Made by a program: the position numbers and the translations under genes. Below, one piece after another: positions 37,285-46,607 of a stretch of 64,000 nt of DNA. The notes beneath the pieces were generated by a model. It made no database searches. It was not told the origin of the DNA and saw nothing but the letters and a program-made list of their open reading frames with translations. Source of the stretch: Tangfeifania diversioriginum (GTDB lineage: Bacteria > Bacteroidota > Bacteroidia > Bacteroidales > Prolixibacteraceae); contig CAMCBW010000004.1 in NCBI GenBank assembly GCA_945873105.1, positions 84,666-148,665 on the forward strand, given 5' to 3'. Every line of letters begins with the position of its first letter. The first letter of the stretch is position 1.

Positions 37285-38733
37285 ATGATAAAAAAAGCAG
37301 GGAAAACGATTGCATTGGCTTTATTGTTATTGTCGGCTGGCAGCCTTCATGCAAAAGTAAAGCTGCCCTCCATTTTGGGAGACAATATGGTTTTACAGCA
37401 AAAAACGGAGGTAAAACTATGGGGTTGGGCCGGTGAAAATTCCAAGGTTAAAGTCTATACCTCATGGAATAAGCAAACCAGTGTCACAACTTCGGATAGC
37501 AAAGGCAACTGGTTGCTTCAGGTAAATACGGCTGGTGCTGGCGGACCATACGAAATAGTCATTTCGGATGGAGAGGAGGTTGCACTTAAAAATATACTCA
37601 TTGGGGAAGTCTGGTTTTGTTCAGGACAATCAAACATGGAGATGCCCATGAAAGGATTTGATCGTCAGCCGTTAAAGGGCGCAAACAATGTGATTGCGAA
37701 AGCGAAGCCAAATGTCCCCATCAGAATGTTTACCACGGATTCCAGAGAGGGGAACTGGGTAAGACAATTCAACAAAAAGCCTCAGGTTGATTGTCAGGGG
37801 CAATGGCTCGAAAACTCCCCTGAAAATGTTGCAAATATTAGTGCTGCAGCCTATTATTTTGCCAGGTATATACAAGATGTGCTGGATATTCCTGTCGGCA
37901 TCATCGTTTCATCGTCGGGAGGTTCAATGGTGGAATCCTGGATGAGCAGGGACGCGATAGAGCCTTTTAAGGAAATAAATCTTTCCATTCTGGATGATAC
38001 CGCCAAAATAAAAAATCCCAATTCGACTCCTTGTGTATTGTACCATGCGAAAATAGCTCCATTGACCAACTTCTCCATCAAAGGGTTTTTGTGGTACCAG
38101 GGCGAAAGTAACCGAAAAAATGCTGATTTATATGCCAAACTAATGCCGGCATTTGTCAGCGCTCTGCGCACCAAATGGGCCATCGGCGATTTCCCCTTCT
38201 ATTTTGTCCAGATAGCTCCCTTTAATTATGAAGGAGCTGAAGGTACGTCGGCAGCGCATTTGCGTGAGATCCAACTTCAAAATATGAAGGAAATTCCAAA
38301 TTCAGGAATGGTAGTTACCATGGATATCGGTCATCCAGTGTTTATTCATCCTGTAGACAAGGAAACCGTAGGGGAAAGACTTGCATTGTGGGCATTGGGG
38401 GCAACTTATGGCCGGAAAGGATTTGTTTATGCCGCCCCGGTTTATCACTCAATGGAGAAGAAAGGTCAAAAGATCTACCTCAACTTTGAACATGCGGAAC
38501 ATGGCATTTGTCCGATGTGGACAGATTTGAAGGGATTTGAAATTGCCGGTCCCGACAGCCTCTTCCATGCTGCAAAAGCAGAAATTGAAACTTCCACCAC
38601 CCGCTTGGCCGTCTCAAGTGACAAAGTCAAGGATCCCATTGCCGTAAGATATGCTTACAAGAACTATATTGAGCCCAGTATTTTTGGTCTTTCCGGAATA
38701 CCGGTTGCTCCATTTCGAACTGACAATTGGTAA
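37285..38733 (+). CDS. Sialate O-acetylesterase-like carbohydrate esterase (SASA/SGNH family)
   Basis: 482 residues from ATG 37285, with a signal peptide ending SLHAK. The upstream in-frame ATG at 37246 lies within the GH99-like gene and was not used. The SGNH motifs are visible: FCSGQSNMEMP with nucleophile Ser116, SGGSMVESWM, and GFLWYQGESN. The N-terminal beta-sandwich (about 30-105; GDNMVLQQKTEVKLWGWA) is typical of the 9-O-acetylesterase family in Bacteroidota. Such enzymes remove O-acetyl groups from sugars and are common in PULs for xylan or mannan, so the actual substrate need not be sialic acid. The start lies 14 bases after the stop of the GH99-like gene. Confidence 0.9.
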   Translation: MIKKAGKTIALALLLLSAGSLHAKVKLPSILGDNMVLQQKTEVKLWGWAGENSKVKVYTSWNKQTSVTTSDSKGNWLLQVNTAGAGGPYEIVISDGEEVALKNILIGEVWFCSGQSNMEMPMKGFDRQPLKGANNVIAKAKPNVPIRMFTTDSREGNWVRQFNKKPQVDCQGQWLENSPENVANISAAAYYFARYIQDVLDIPVGIIVSSSGGSMVESWMSRDAIEPFKEINLSILDDTAKIKNPNSTPCVLYHAKIAPLTNFSIKGFLWYQGESNRKNADLYAKLMPAFVSALRTKWAIGDFPFYFVQIAPFNYEGAEGTSAAHLREIQLQNMKEIPNSGMVVTMDIGHPVFIHPVDKETVGERLALWALGATYGRKGFVYAAPVYHSMEKKGQKIYLNFEHAEHGICPMWTDLKGFEIAGPDSLFHAAKAEIETSTTRLAVSSDKVKDPIAVRYAYKNYIEPSIFGLSGIPVAPFRTDNW

Positions 38734-38771
38734 AATTGAATATTAATCAGCCTTTCTGAAAAGTAAAAAAT

Positions 38772-41045
38772 ATGATAACACTTAACCCTCATAACATGCA
38801 AAATCTCCGCAACATCCTTCCGGCAATAGCCATATCCCTATGCTCTGTTGTCACCGCATCCGGTCAGGAAGACTATACCAGATATGTCGATCCAACCATC
38901 GGGAATGTCTCCCAGCTGCTGGTCCCCACTTATCCAACCTTCAGCCTTCCAAACCAGATGGTTCGGATGTTCCCCATCAAGCCTGATTTCATTGCAGATC
39001 AGGTTACCGCCTGGCCATTCCAGGTAGAGACGCACAGAACAGCCGGAATCCTGCGGATGAAGGTCTCCCTTGGTGAGATTACCCCTGAAACCTGGAGAAA
39101 GAAGATGACCATCGACCATGACCTCGAAGTGGTGCGTCCCTGGCACTATTCAACCTACCTGATCGATGATGACATCACTGTGAGCTTCACCCCTGCCAAA
39201 AAATGCGCCATCTACAAGATTGACTTTCCAGCGTCAGCGAAGAAAAACATCCTTGTTGAAGGAACCAACGCCATGAAAAGCGAATCCCTTGGTGGAAATG
39301 CCTTTTCGATGGTAGAGCAGTACACCTACACGACACGTGGGACATCGCCCGAAACGCGCACTATGTCAGCCTTTTGCTATGGAGAAGTGACCGATGTTAA
39401 CGGGAAACCACTGACAGAGCTTCGGATCAATCCTTCGAAGGGTCGCTTGTCCATTACCCTAACCGGGAATGCCTCCCGGTCGGCATTGGTCAAATATGCC
39501 ATCTCCTACATCAGCACCGATCAGGCAAAAAAGAATTTCAAGGCCGAAGTAGCCAATACTGGTTTTGAAAATACCGTTGCCAATGGCAAAAAAGCCTGGG
39601 ACAAGGTGATCAACCAAATCGAAGTGTCGGGCGGCACCGAAGCGCAGAAAAGATCCTTCTATACTTCCCTGTACCGGACTTACGAACGGATGATCGACAT
39701 CAACGAGGATGGTCAGTATTACAGCGGATACGATGGAAAAATCCACCAAAGCAACCGTCCTTTTTTCGTTGACGACTGGATCTGGGACACCTATTTGGCC
39801 AAACACCCCCTCAACGCCATTTTAGATCCTGTCATGCAAAGCGACATCCTCAACTCTTACGTGCAGATGTACCAGCAGAGCGGATGGATGCCCACCTTCC
39901 CCGAAACACTAGGCAATCACATGTGCATGAACAGCTACCACTCTGCCTCCCTCTTCATCGATGCCTACCGGAAAGGCATCGCAGGATTTGACATGAGTCA
40001 AGCCTATGAAGGGATCAAAAAGAACCTGGACCAGGCTACCATGCTACCCTGGCGGCAAGGTACCCCGAAGGTCAAACTCGATGATTTTTACCACGAAAAG
40101 GGTTATCTGCCGGCCCTTAGACCTGGCGAAAAAGAGACAGAACCGATGGTCGACAGTTTCGAAAAAAGGCAATCGGTGGCAGTAACACTCGGCATGAGTT
40201 TCGATGCCTGGAGTCTGGCCCAATTGGCCAAAGAGCTGGGTAAACAGAACGATTACACAAAATACGCTGTCGCAGCCAACAACTACAAAAAATTGTGGCA
40301 TCCAGAAATGAGGCTCTTCATGCCCAAAGACGACAAGGGAAACTGGATCATGATCAACCCAAAACTGGATGGATGCCCTGGTTTCCGCGATTACTACGAC
40401 GAAAACAATGGCTGGACCTATGCCTGGCAGGTGCAACAGGATATAGATGGACTGATTAACCTGCTTGGGGGCAAAAAAGGGGCGGAGGAACGTTTGGATC
40501 AGCTGTTCAGGGAACCGCTCGATGTTCCGAAATACAAATACCTGAGCGATGCACCGGATGCAACCGGTCAGGTAGGTCAGTACATCATGGGCAACGAGCC
40601 ATCCTTCCACATTCCCTATCTCTACAACTATTTCGGCGCTCCCTGGAAAGCCCAGAAGCGCATCCGCTTCCTGCTGGATGTCTGGTTCAAGGACAACATC
40701 TTCGGCATTCCGGGCGATGAAGACGGTGGCGGCATGTCGGCCTTTGTGGTTTTCTCTGCCATGGGATTCTATCCTGTAACACCCGGACTACCCCTCTATA
40801 CCATCGGCAGTCCCCTGTTTGAGAAATCTACCATTCACCTTCCTGGTAAGAAGCAGTTTACCATCATTGCCAAGGGTTCAAGCAAAGAGAACAAATACAT
40901 CCAGAATGCCAAATTCAATGGAAAAACAATTGATTCCCCCTTCTTTACCCACAAGGAGCTGATGGACGGCGGAACACTTGAACTGACCATGGGAAATAAA
41001 CCAAACAAGGAGTGGGGAAAGAATGCGGTGCCGCCAATCAAGTAA
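38772..41045 (+). CDS. GH92-family exo-alpha-mannosidase (paralog 1)
   Basis: 757 residues from ATG 38772; ATG 38796 is equally possible and places the signal peptide nearer the start. Calcium-dependent inverting exo-alpha-mannosidase. The DPTIGN segment opens the mature enzyme, with WDTYLAKHPLNAILDP in the (alpha/alpha)6 barrel, GNEPSFHIPYLYNYFGAPWK (around Glu609) and GDEDGGGMSAFVVFSAMGFYPV (Asp649-Glu650-Asp651) all present. This version has SFHIPYLYNYF and GGGMSAF where the GH92 at 48897 has SHHIAYLYAY and CGQMSAW, so it may belong to a different subfamily and linkage class. Close relative of the gene at 46608. Confidence 0.96.
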   Translation: MITLNPHNMQNLRNILPAIAISLCSVVTASGQEDYTRYVDPTIGNVSQLLVPTYPTFSLPNQMVRMFPIKPDFIADQVTAWPFQVETHRTAGILRMKVSLGEITPETWRKKMTIDHDLEVVRPWHYSTYLIDDDITVSFTPAKKCAIYKIDFPASAKKNILVEGTNAMKSESLGGNAFSMVEQYTYTTRGTSPETRTMSAFCYGEVTDVNGKPLTELRINPSKGRLSITLTGNASRSALVKYAISYISTDQAKKNFKAEVANTGFENTVANGKKAWDKVINQIEVSGGTEAQKRSFYTSLYRTYERMIDINEDGQYYSGYDGKIHQSNRPFFVDDWIWDTYLAKHPLNAILDPVMQSDILNSYVQMYQQSGWMPTFPETLGNHMCMNSYHSASLFIDAYRKGIAGFDMSQAYEGIKKNLDQATMLPWRQGTPKVKLDDFYHEKGYLPALRPGEKETEPMVDSFEKRQSVAVTLGMSFDAWSLAQLAKELGKQNDYTKYAVAANNYKKLWHPEMRLFMPKDDKGNWIMINPKLDGCPGFRDYYDENNGWTYAWQVQQDIDGLINLLGGKKGAEERLDQLFREPLDVPKYKYLSDAPDATGQVGQYIMGNEPSFHIPYLYNYFGAPWKAQKRIRFLLDVWFKDNIFGIPGDEDGGGMSAFVVFSAMGFYPVTPGLPLYTIGSPLFEKSTIHLPGKKQFTIIAKGSSKENKYIQNAKFNGKTIDSPFFTHKELMDGGTLELTMGNKPNKEWGKNAVPPIK

Positions 41046-41088
41046 ATTATATTTCAAAATATTTTCACGACATCAAGGAAATAATCTG

Positions 41089-42459
41089 ATGAACGCTTAC
41101 TTACAAAAATCAATAGCCTTGTCAATGCCTGCAATGCTATTCACTGTAGGGGCGATCGGCCAGTCGGACCCGCAAAAAAAACAAATTGACAAAAAACCCA
41201 ATATCGTAATCATCCTGGCGGATGACCAGGGTAATGCAGATGTTGGTTTTCAAAGATCTCCCTCCACCTTTGCAACACCCTCCATCGATAAAATAGCCGC
41301 AAACGGGGTGGTTTTCACCCAAGGATATGCCAGCGCCTATGTTTGTGCCCCAACACGGGCAGGGTTGCTGACAGGTAGGTACCAGCAGCGGTTTGGTTTC
41401 TATACGGCCAACGATTCCAGGGCCGGGATGCCACTGAATGAGATTACGCTGGCAGATCTGTTGCAAAAAGAGGGTTATCGTACCGGAGTTTTCGGGAAAT
41501 GGCATTTAGGACTTCAAAAAGAATATCATCCGCTGAACCGCGGGTTCCAGGACTTTTATGGATTTCTCGGACATGGTGGACATGATTATTACAACTTCAC
41601 CTGTAGCGAAGAAAAAAATTACGAATGTATCCTTAGGAATTTTAGCCCTGTAAGCGACGAAGGCTATCTGACAGATATACTGGCCAAAGAAGCTTGTTCA
41701 TTTATCAAAACAAATTCAGCAAAGAAAAATCCGTTCTTTTTGTACCTCCCCTTCAACGCAGTTCATGCCCCCTTGCAGGCTCCGGAAGAGGACATTAAGC
41801 GATTTAATACCGGAAACAGGGACCGGGATATCCAAATGGCGATGATTTACCGTATGGATATTGCAGTAGGAGAAGTAATCAAGACGCTAAAAGCGACAGG
41901 GGTCTATGAAAATACCATCCTATTCTATTTTTCTGACAACGGTGGTTCCAAAGCTACATCGGCCAACAACCTGCCACTGAGAGACTTTAAACAAAGTGTT
42001 TATGAAGGAGGTCTGAGAGTGCCATTTGTCATGAGCTGGCCAGGAAAAATTAAGCCATCCGTTTGCAAGGAACCAGTTATTTCGCTGGATATCATGCCCA
42101 CAATTTGTGCGGTTCTGGATATCAAACTACCAGGCGACCGGATCTACGATGGGAAAAATATGCTTCCGGTCATTGAAGGAAAATTAAAGCAACCGTTGCA
42201 CCAGGAGCTTTTTTGGGATGGATCAGAAAACAGATGGGCTGTACGGCAGGGAAAATGGAAACTGGTTTTTGACAAAAAGGCGAAGCTTGAATTGTATGAC
42301 CTTGAGAAAGATATAAGCGAAAGCAATGATCTGGCCATGGCCTATCCTGAAAAGGTAAGTGAACTGGAAGGGAAATACAAAACCTGGAGGGGTGATATGA
42401 AATCGCCTATGGGCGATTTGAAAAACAAGGCCAACAACAAGAACAAGCAAAAGAAATAA
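41089..42459 (+). CDS. Secreted S1-family sulfatase
   Basis: 456 residues from ATG 41089; the longer frame starts within the GH92 gene and would lack a usable signal peptide. Motifs: ILADDQGNADVGF (Asp45-Asp46), CAPTR with Cys86 followed by AGLLTGRYQQRFG, FGKWHLG, FSDNGG and YEGGLRVPFVMSWPGK. This is the arylsulfatase B/GALNS-like branch, often active on sulfated N-acetylgalactosamine or galactose, but used for many glycans in Bacteroidota. The basic C-terminal tail (KNKANNKNKQKK) is unusual and of unknown meaning. It sits 43 bases after a GH92 gene and four bases before the next sulfatase, so it belongs to one operon. Confidence 0.92.
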   Translation: MNAYLQKSIALSMPAMLFTVGAIGQSDPQKKQIDKKPNIVIILADDQGNADVGFQRSPSTFATPSIDKIAANGVVFTQGYASAYVCAPTRAGLLTGRYQQRFGFYTANDSRAGMPLNEITLADLLQKEGYRTGVFGKWHLGLQKEYHPLNRGFQDFYGFLGHGGHDYYNFTCSEEKNYECILRNFSPVSDEGYLTDILAKEACSFIKTNSAKKNPFFLYLPFNAVHAPLQAPEEDIKRFNTGNRDRDIQMAMIYRMDIAVGEVIKTLKATGVYENTILFYFSDNGGSKATSANNLPLRDFKQSVYEGGLRVPFVMSWPGKIKPSVCKEPVISLDIMPTICAVLDIKLPGDRIYDGKNMLPVIEGKLKQPLHQELFWDGSENRWAVRQGKWKLVFDKKAKLELYDLEKDISESNDLAMAYPEKVSELEGKYKTWRGDMKSPMGDLKNKANNKNKQKK

Positions 42460-42463
42460 AGTG

Positions 42464-44044
42464 ATGCATTCATTTCATAAAGTATTGTTCGTATCCATGC
42501 TGTGCACTGCCGGTACTGCAAACAGCCAGGACAAAAACACCCCGAATATCCTGCTAATCATGACAGATCAGCAGGCCTGGAATGCCGTTGGCTATTCGGG
42601 AAACAAAATGATCAAAACGCCAAATCTGGACAGATTGGCCAGCGAAGGTGTTAATTTTAGTCAGGCTGTTACCCCCTGCCCGGTTTGCGTTCCTGCCCGC
42701 ACCTCCATTTTAACCGGACGATTAACAGAAACAACTACGATTCGGGAGAACAATGATGTAAAAACAGGAGAATGTTATTATCCCACTTTCGATGAAATTC
42801 TCGCAAAAAGAGGTTATACCAGCGAAGTTTATGGAAAATTCCATTCGCCGGAACACATGGCAAGAGTTTACAGGAATCCTCCGGTAAAGGGGATGACCGG
42901 CACCGACCCGATCGTACATTGGGAACCCATCTATGTGAAATATATCAGGGAGAACTTTCCAAAAAGGCCATTAAAGCCTGGTGAATTATACGAAACTACT
43001 TTCTATGGAGGCACAGTTCCTTACAAACTTGATCCGACCGACCGATACTATAAATATTTGCCAACAGGAATAATCCCGGAAGATGAACTAAAACGAAAAT
43101 TAAGTCAGGCGGATATTCATGGGGTGCTTGATTTGCCTGCGGACTATACAATTACTGCCATGCAAGGCAAACAGACAATTGCAGCTTTGGAACGTCTGAA
43201 AAATGAACAATTTATATTGACTTGCTCCTTTCACTGTCCGCATGTGCCAATTACTCCTTCAGAACCTTACGCTTCGATGTACAAGGCAGCAGATATGTTG
43301 ACACCCTCCTCCATCGATGACCTCAGGGAAAACTCGCCTTACAATCCGGGCAAAATTGAATCTCCTTACAACGAAAAAGATAAAGTGCAGTACATGACTG
43401 CAAACTACTATGCATTTGTAAGCGAAATTGATGATTGGGTTGGGAAAATCCTGAACAAGCTGGATGAGTTAAAATTGGCTGATAACACCTTGGTAATTTT
43501 TGTTTCTGACCATGGTGAAATGCTGGGGGCTCACGGGATGCGCGGCAAATTCAATTTCTATGAAGAGTCTGTGCGGGTGCCATTTTTATTCCGTTTACCG
43601 GGGAAAATAAAAGCGGGTCAAATTGTTTCAACACCGGTTTCCATTCTCAATATTTTTCCGACAATTCTCAATTATGCCGGCATGAAAACAATCCCAACCG
43701 ATGGATATTCCTTGAAAGGTGTGATGGAAGGAACCGAATCGCCAAAATATGATTTTGCCGTGTCGGAATGGGATTGGAAAAACGGCAATGTCCCTTCCAT
43801 CATGATCCGGACCGACCAATGGAAATTGATGACTACTCACCGAAAAGAAGGTAAAAATGTAGAGGCGCTTTTCGATTTGAAAAATGATCCGTTTGAAATG
43901 AATAACCTTCTGGGAAACAACCCGGAACGAGTTAAATACAAGGAAACCACAGAAGAGTTGCGCTCGAAATTGGTGGGATATTTAAAAGAGGTAAACTACC
44001 CGATAGTCAAAGGAATTGAAGAAAGAATTTTAATCCGTGAATAA
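42464..44044 (+). CDS. Secreted S1-family sulfatase (periplasmic counterpart of the T9SS sulfatase)
   Basis: 526 residues from ATG 42464 (a GTG lies three bases upstream). Motifs: IMTDQQAWNAVGYSG (Asp35), CVPAR with Cys75 followed by TSILTGRL, VYGKFHSPEHMA and VSDHGEMLGAHGMRGKFNFYEESVRVP. The third and fourth positions of the modification motif (P-A instead of P-S or P-T) are a little unusual but keep CxPxR. It resembles the sulfatase at 32732 along its length (for example HGVLDLPADYTITAMQGKQ versus HGVLATPAEHSFTAFQAKQ), but has no T9SS domain. The pair may remove the same sulfate inside and outside the cell. Confidence 0.92.
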   Translation: MHSFHKVLFVSMLCTAGTANSQDKNTPNILLIMTDQQAWNAVGYSGNKMIKTPNLDRLASEGVNFSQAVTPCPVCVPARTSILTGRLTETTTIRENNDVKTGECYYPTFDEILAKRGYTSEVYGKFHSPEHMARVYRNPPVKGMTGTDPIVHWEPIYVKYIRENFPKRPLKPGELYETTFYGGTVPYKLDPTDRYYKYLPTGIIPEDELKRKLSQADIHGVLDLPADYTITAMQGKQTIAALERLKNEQFILTCSFHCPHVPITPSEPYASMYKAADMLTPSSIDDLRENSPYNPGKIESPYNEKDKVQYMTANYYAFVSEIDDWVGKILNKLDELKLADNTLVIFVSDHGEMLGAHGMRGKFNFYEESVRVPFLFRLPGKIKAGQIVSTPVSILNIFPTILNYAGMKTIPTDGYSLKGVMEGTESPKYDFAVSEWDWKNGNVPSIMIRTDQWKLMTTHRKEGKNVEALFDLKNDPFEMNNLLGNNPERVKYKETTEELRSKLVGYLKEVNYPIVKGIEERILIRE

Positions 44045-44061
44045 GTCCAAAAATAGAAAAA

Positions 44062-44820
44062 ATGAAGAATCAAAATCGTAAAAATAAAAGTGGAAGCATT
44101 GCCAGCATTGGATTGTTTCTTTTGTCATTTGCATTTTTTAATCTGTCAGCAAGTAGTCAGGATACTAAAAAGAAGCAGACACAAGTAAAGACGCAGATAG
44201 TTCTGTTCGATGGTTCATCAACCGATGCATGGAAAGACATCATATCGGATAAATTTCCCGAACATGGCTGGGTAGTGAAAGATGGTATTTTGACTGTCCT
44301 GCCAAAGACAGAACAACAGGAGGGTGGCCACGATATTGTAACAAATGGACAATATGCGAATTTCGAACTTGAACTCGAAGTCAGGTTAAGTGAAGGGGCA
44401 AACAGCGGAGTGAAATACATGGTAGTAGATTCTTATGCCGGCAAATCAGGGCAATATCTAGGACTTGAATATCAGTTGATTGACAACGAAAAGCATCCGG
44501 ATGCACTTCTTGGGAGCAATGGGAATCGTAAAATGGCAACTTTGTATGATATATTTCCTGTTCCCGAAAAGATTAAAATCAATCCTCCCGGAACATGGAA
44601 CAAAGTTAAAATTCTGGTTAAAAGTAATCAGGTAGAACATTGGTTGAATGATCAAAAAGTCCTCGAATTCGATCGGAATTCTGATCAATTCAAGGAACTT
44701 GTCGGGTTAAGTAAATACAATACACTGGAAAATTTTGGCAGACAAAAAGAAGGGCATATCCTCTTGCAAGGACATGGCAATGAGGTTTCGTTTCGCAATA
44801 TTAAGCTAACAACCTTCTAG
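44062..44820 (+). CDS. DUF1080 family protein (3-keto-disaccharide hydrolase-like)
   Basis: 252 residues with a signal peptide (about 1-30). The DUF1080 jelly-roll pattern is clear: VLFDGSSTDAWKD, HGWVVKDGILTVLP, YANFELELEVRLSEGANSGVKYMV and GLEYQLIDNEKHPDA, ending in GNEVSFRNIKL. Members have a concanavalin-A-like fold, and some hydrolyse 3-keto-glycosides produced by Gfo/Idh/MocA oxidoreductases. One such oxidoreductase is encoded in this locus at 54735. I infer, but cannot show, that the two cooperate. It sits between two sulfatase genes with gaps of 17 and two bases. Alternative: a simple glycan-binding protein. Confidence 0.87.
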   Translation: MKNQNRKNKSGSIASIGLFLLSFAFFNLSASSQDTKKKQTQVKTQIVLFDGSSTDAWKDIISDKFPEHGWVVKDGILTVLPKTEQQEGGHDIVTNGQYANFELELEVRLSEGANSGVKYMVVDSYAGKSGQYLGLEYQLIDNEKHPDALLGSNGNRKMATLYDIFPVPEKIKINPPGTWNKVKILVKSNQVEHWLNDQKVLEFDRNSDQFKELVGLSKYNTLENFGRQKEGHILLQGHGNEVSFRNIKLTTF

Positions 44821-44822
44821 AC

Positions 44823-46379
44823 ATGAAACAAATAAATCAATTTCTCTTGATCCCAGGCATGATTTTCATCGTGGGACAGACCGGAAATATTTTACAGGCA
44901 AAAGAGGCAGGAGGAGAAAAAAGCAACAAATCAGGGAAACAACCCAATGTGATCTTTTTCGCCACAGATGATCTTAATGACTGGATAGCTCCCTTGGGCT
45001 ACAACCAGGCTAAAACACCGAATATGGATCGTTTGGCAAAACAAGGAGTGGTTTTTACTTATGCCCATTCTCCCGGTGTTTTCTGTGCACCGTCCAGAGC
45101 AGCTATTATGACCGGCTTAAATGCATCAACCACCGGTTGTTATGGAGAAGATCCATTCCTATACGATCATCCCAATCTGGTTACTTTACAAATGGCTTTT
45201 AAACAAGGGGGGTACAATACTTATGGTGCCGGTAAAATCTATCATCACCGGGGTGGATTTCTTGATTTAAGAGGCTGGGATCAGTACTTCTCGCGCAGTC
45301 AGGAGGAAAAAGAGATGGGATGGGAAATGAATAGTTATTACATGGCTGATGCTCCGCGTCCCAATCCATTTCCCTACAGTCCTTATTACACCAAAACCAA
45401 CCGGGAAGCTGGGTTATCTGCCTTGCACCTTGAATGGGGCCCAATAGCGAATGAAAAGGAAGATAAAATGGTCGATGCCATACGTACGAATTGGGCTTGT
45501 AGCATCCTTCAGCAAAAGCATGACAAACCATTCTTCCTTGCCCTGGGATTGTATTCCCCCCACTATCCAAATTATGCTCCCCAAAAATATTTTGACTTGT
45601 ATAACCGCGATTCAATCCAGCTTCCTCCTTATAAGGCTGATGATTTAGAAGATCTTCCGGAAAAAATCCGCAAAAATATGACAAACAGGTCGAAACAACA
45701 CAAGGAACTGGAAGAATTAGGTGTGCTAAAGGATGCAGTCCACGGTTACCTTGCCTCCATTTCATTCGCTGATGCCATGCTTGGACGCGTTCTGGATGCC
45801 ATGGATGCAAGTCCTGACAAAGCCAATACGATCATTGTTTTTTGGAGTGACCAGGGATTTCACCATGGAGAAAAAATGCACTGGGGCAAACATACACTCT
45901 GGCAACGTACATCGCATGTCCCGTTTATCTGGGCAGGGAAAGGGATTCCTAAAAATAAAAAAGTAAATACATCGGTTAGTCTGATCGATATGTACCCCAC
46001 TTTTGTTGATCTCTGCGATCTTCCAAAGACCAAAAACCTTGAAGGTGTTTCACTGGCATCAGCATTGAAAAACCCATCCAATACGATCGATCGAAATGTT
46101 TTTCTTCCGAGTAATGAAAAGGGAAGCTATACGGTAATAAATACAAATTGGCGGTATATCCGGTACATCGATGGAGGTGAAGAGTTGTACAATGTGAAGG
46201 AAGATCCCAACGAATGGTACAATTTGGCCACGGATGAGAAATACAGACCAATCATGCTGAATATGCAAAAATCGGCGCCAAAAGTATTTGCACCTGAAGT
46301 TACCTCAAAAAATGAGTTGAAACTGGTCATTGAAGGGGATTCGTTTCATTGGGAAAAAAAAGTCAAAAGGCAGAATTAG
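44823..46379 (+). CDS. Secreted sulfatase, iduronate-2-sulfatase-like branch
   Basis: 518 residues with a signal peptide ending near LQAKEA. Motifs: ATDDLNDWIAPLG (Asp49-Asp50), CAPSR with Cys88 followed by AAIMTGLNASTTGC, GLYSPHYPNYAPQKYFDLY, and WSDQGFHHGEKMHWGKHTLWQ with SHVPFIWAGKG. This combination is typical of iduronate-2-sulfatase-like S1 enzymes, together with the gene at 16290. It begins two bases after the DUF1080 stop, so translation is probably coupled. The 228-base gap after it holds repeat copies D and E. The sulfated sugar is unknown. Confidence 0.93.
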   Translation: MKQINQFLLIPGMIFIVGQTGNILQAKEAGGEKSNKSGKQPNVIFFATDDLNDWIAPLGYNQAKTPNMDRLAKQGVVFTYAHSPGVFCAPSRAAIMTGLNASTTGCYGEDPFLYDHPNLVTLQMAFKQGGYNTYGAGKIYHHRGGFLDLRGWDQYFSRSQEEKEMGWEMNSYYMADAPRPNPFPYSPYYTKTNREAGLSALHLEWGPIANEKEDKMVDAIRTNWACSILQQKHDKPFFLALGLYSPHYPNYAPQKYFDLYNRDSIQLPPYKADDLEDLPEKIRKNMTNRSKQHKELEELGVLKDAVHGYLASISFADAMLGRVLDAMDASPDKANTIIVFWSDQGFHHGEKMHWGKHTLWQRTSHVPFIWAGKGIPKNKKVNTSVSLIDMYPTFVDLCDLPKTKNLEGVSLASALKNPSNTIDRNVFLPSNEKGSYTVINTNWRYIRYIDGGEELYNVKEDPNEWYNLATDEKYRPIMLNMQKSAPKVFAPEVTSKNELKLVIEGDSFHWEKKVKRQN

Positions 46380-46411
46380 AAGGGGTAATGAATACCTAAA
46401 TGGATAACAGC

Positions 46412-46497
46412 ATGAAATACCCACGAGAAAATTGTCACACCAACCGAAAATGAATAAGTGGGTATTCCATCAGACCTTTAAAAAACAAATTTTATAC
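46412..46497 (+). repeat. Intergenic hairpin repeat, copy D
   Basis: Starts ATGAAA. The arms AATACCCAC (46416-46424) and GTGGGTATT (46458-46466) are exact reverse complements (9 bp, 33-base loop), followed by CCATCAGACCTTTAAAAAAC. It is near-identical to copy C at 13316 and directly followed by copy E in the same orientation. Confidence 0.8.
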
Positions 46498-46499
46498 TG

Positions 46500-46607
46500 A
46501 TGAAATGCCCATGAGAATATGTTCACACCAACCGAATATGATTATGTGGGCATTAGCTTCGCTGATCTTCGATTCCATTTGGCCTTTAAAAGACAAAATA
46601 TAAACAA
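46500..46607 (+). repeat. Intergenic hairpin repeat, copy E (tandem to copy D)
   Basis: The arms AATGCCCA (46504-46511) and TGGGCATT (46547-46554) pair perfectly. Relative to copy D, A-to-G in the left arm is matched by T-to-C in the right arm. The loop retains TCACACCAACCGAA. After the stem comes an insertion (about AGCTTCGCTGATC), then GATTCCATTTGGCCTTTAAAAG leading to the ATG of the GH92 gene at 46608. Confidence 0.75.

Noticed and set aside
40044..40610. 188-aa minus-strand frame
   Set aside because: Antisense to conserved GH92 catalytic motifs; a matching shadow occurs at the same place in the GH92 paralog at 46608.
45199..45810. 203-aa minus-strand frame
   Set aside because: Antisense to a sulfatase; proline- and histidine-rich composition without domain.
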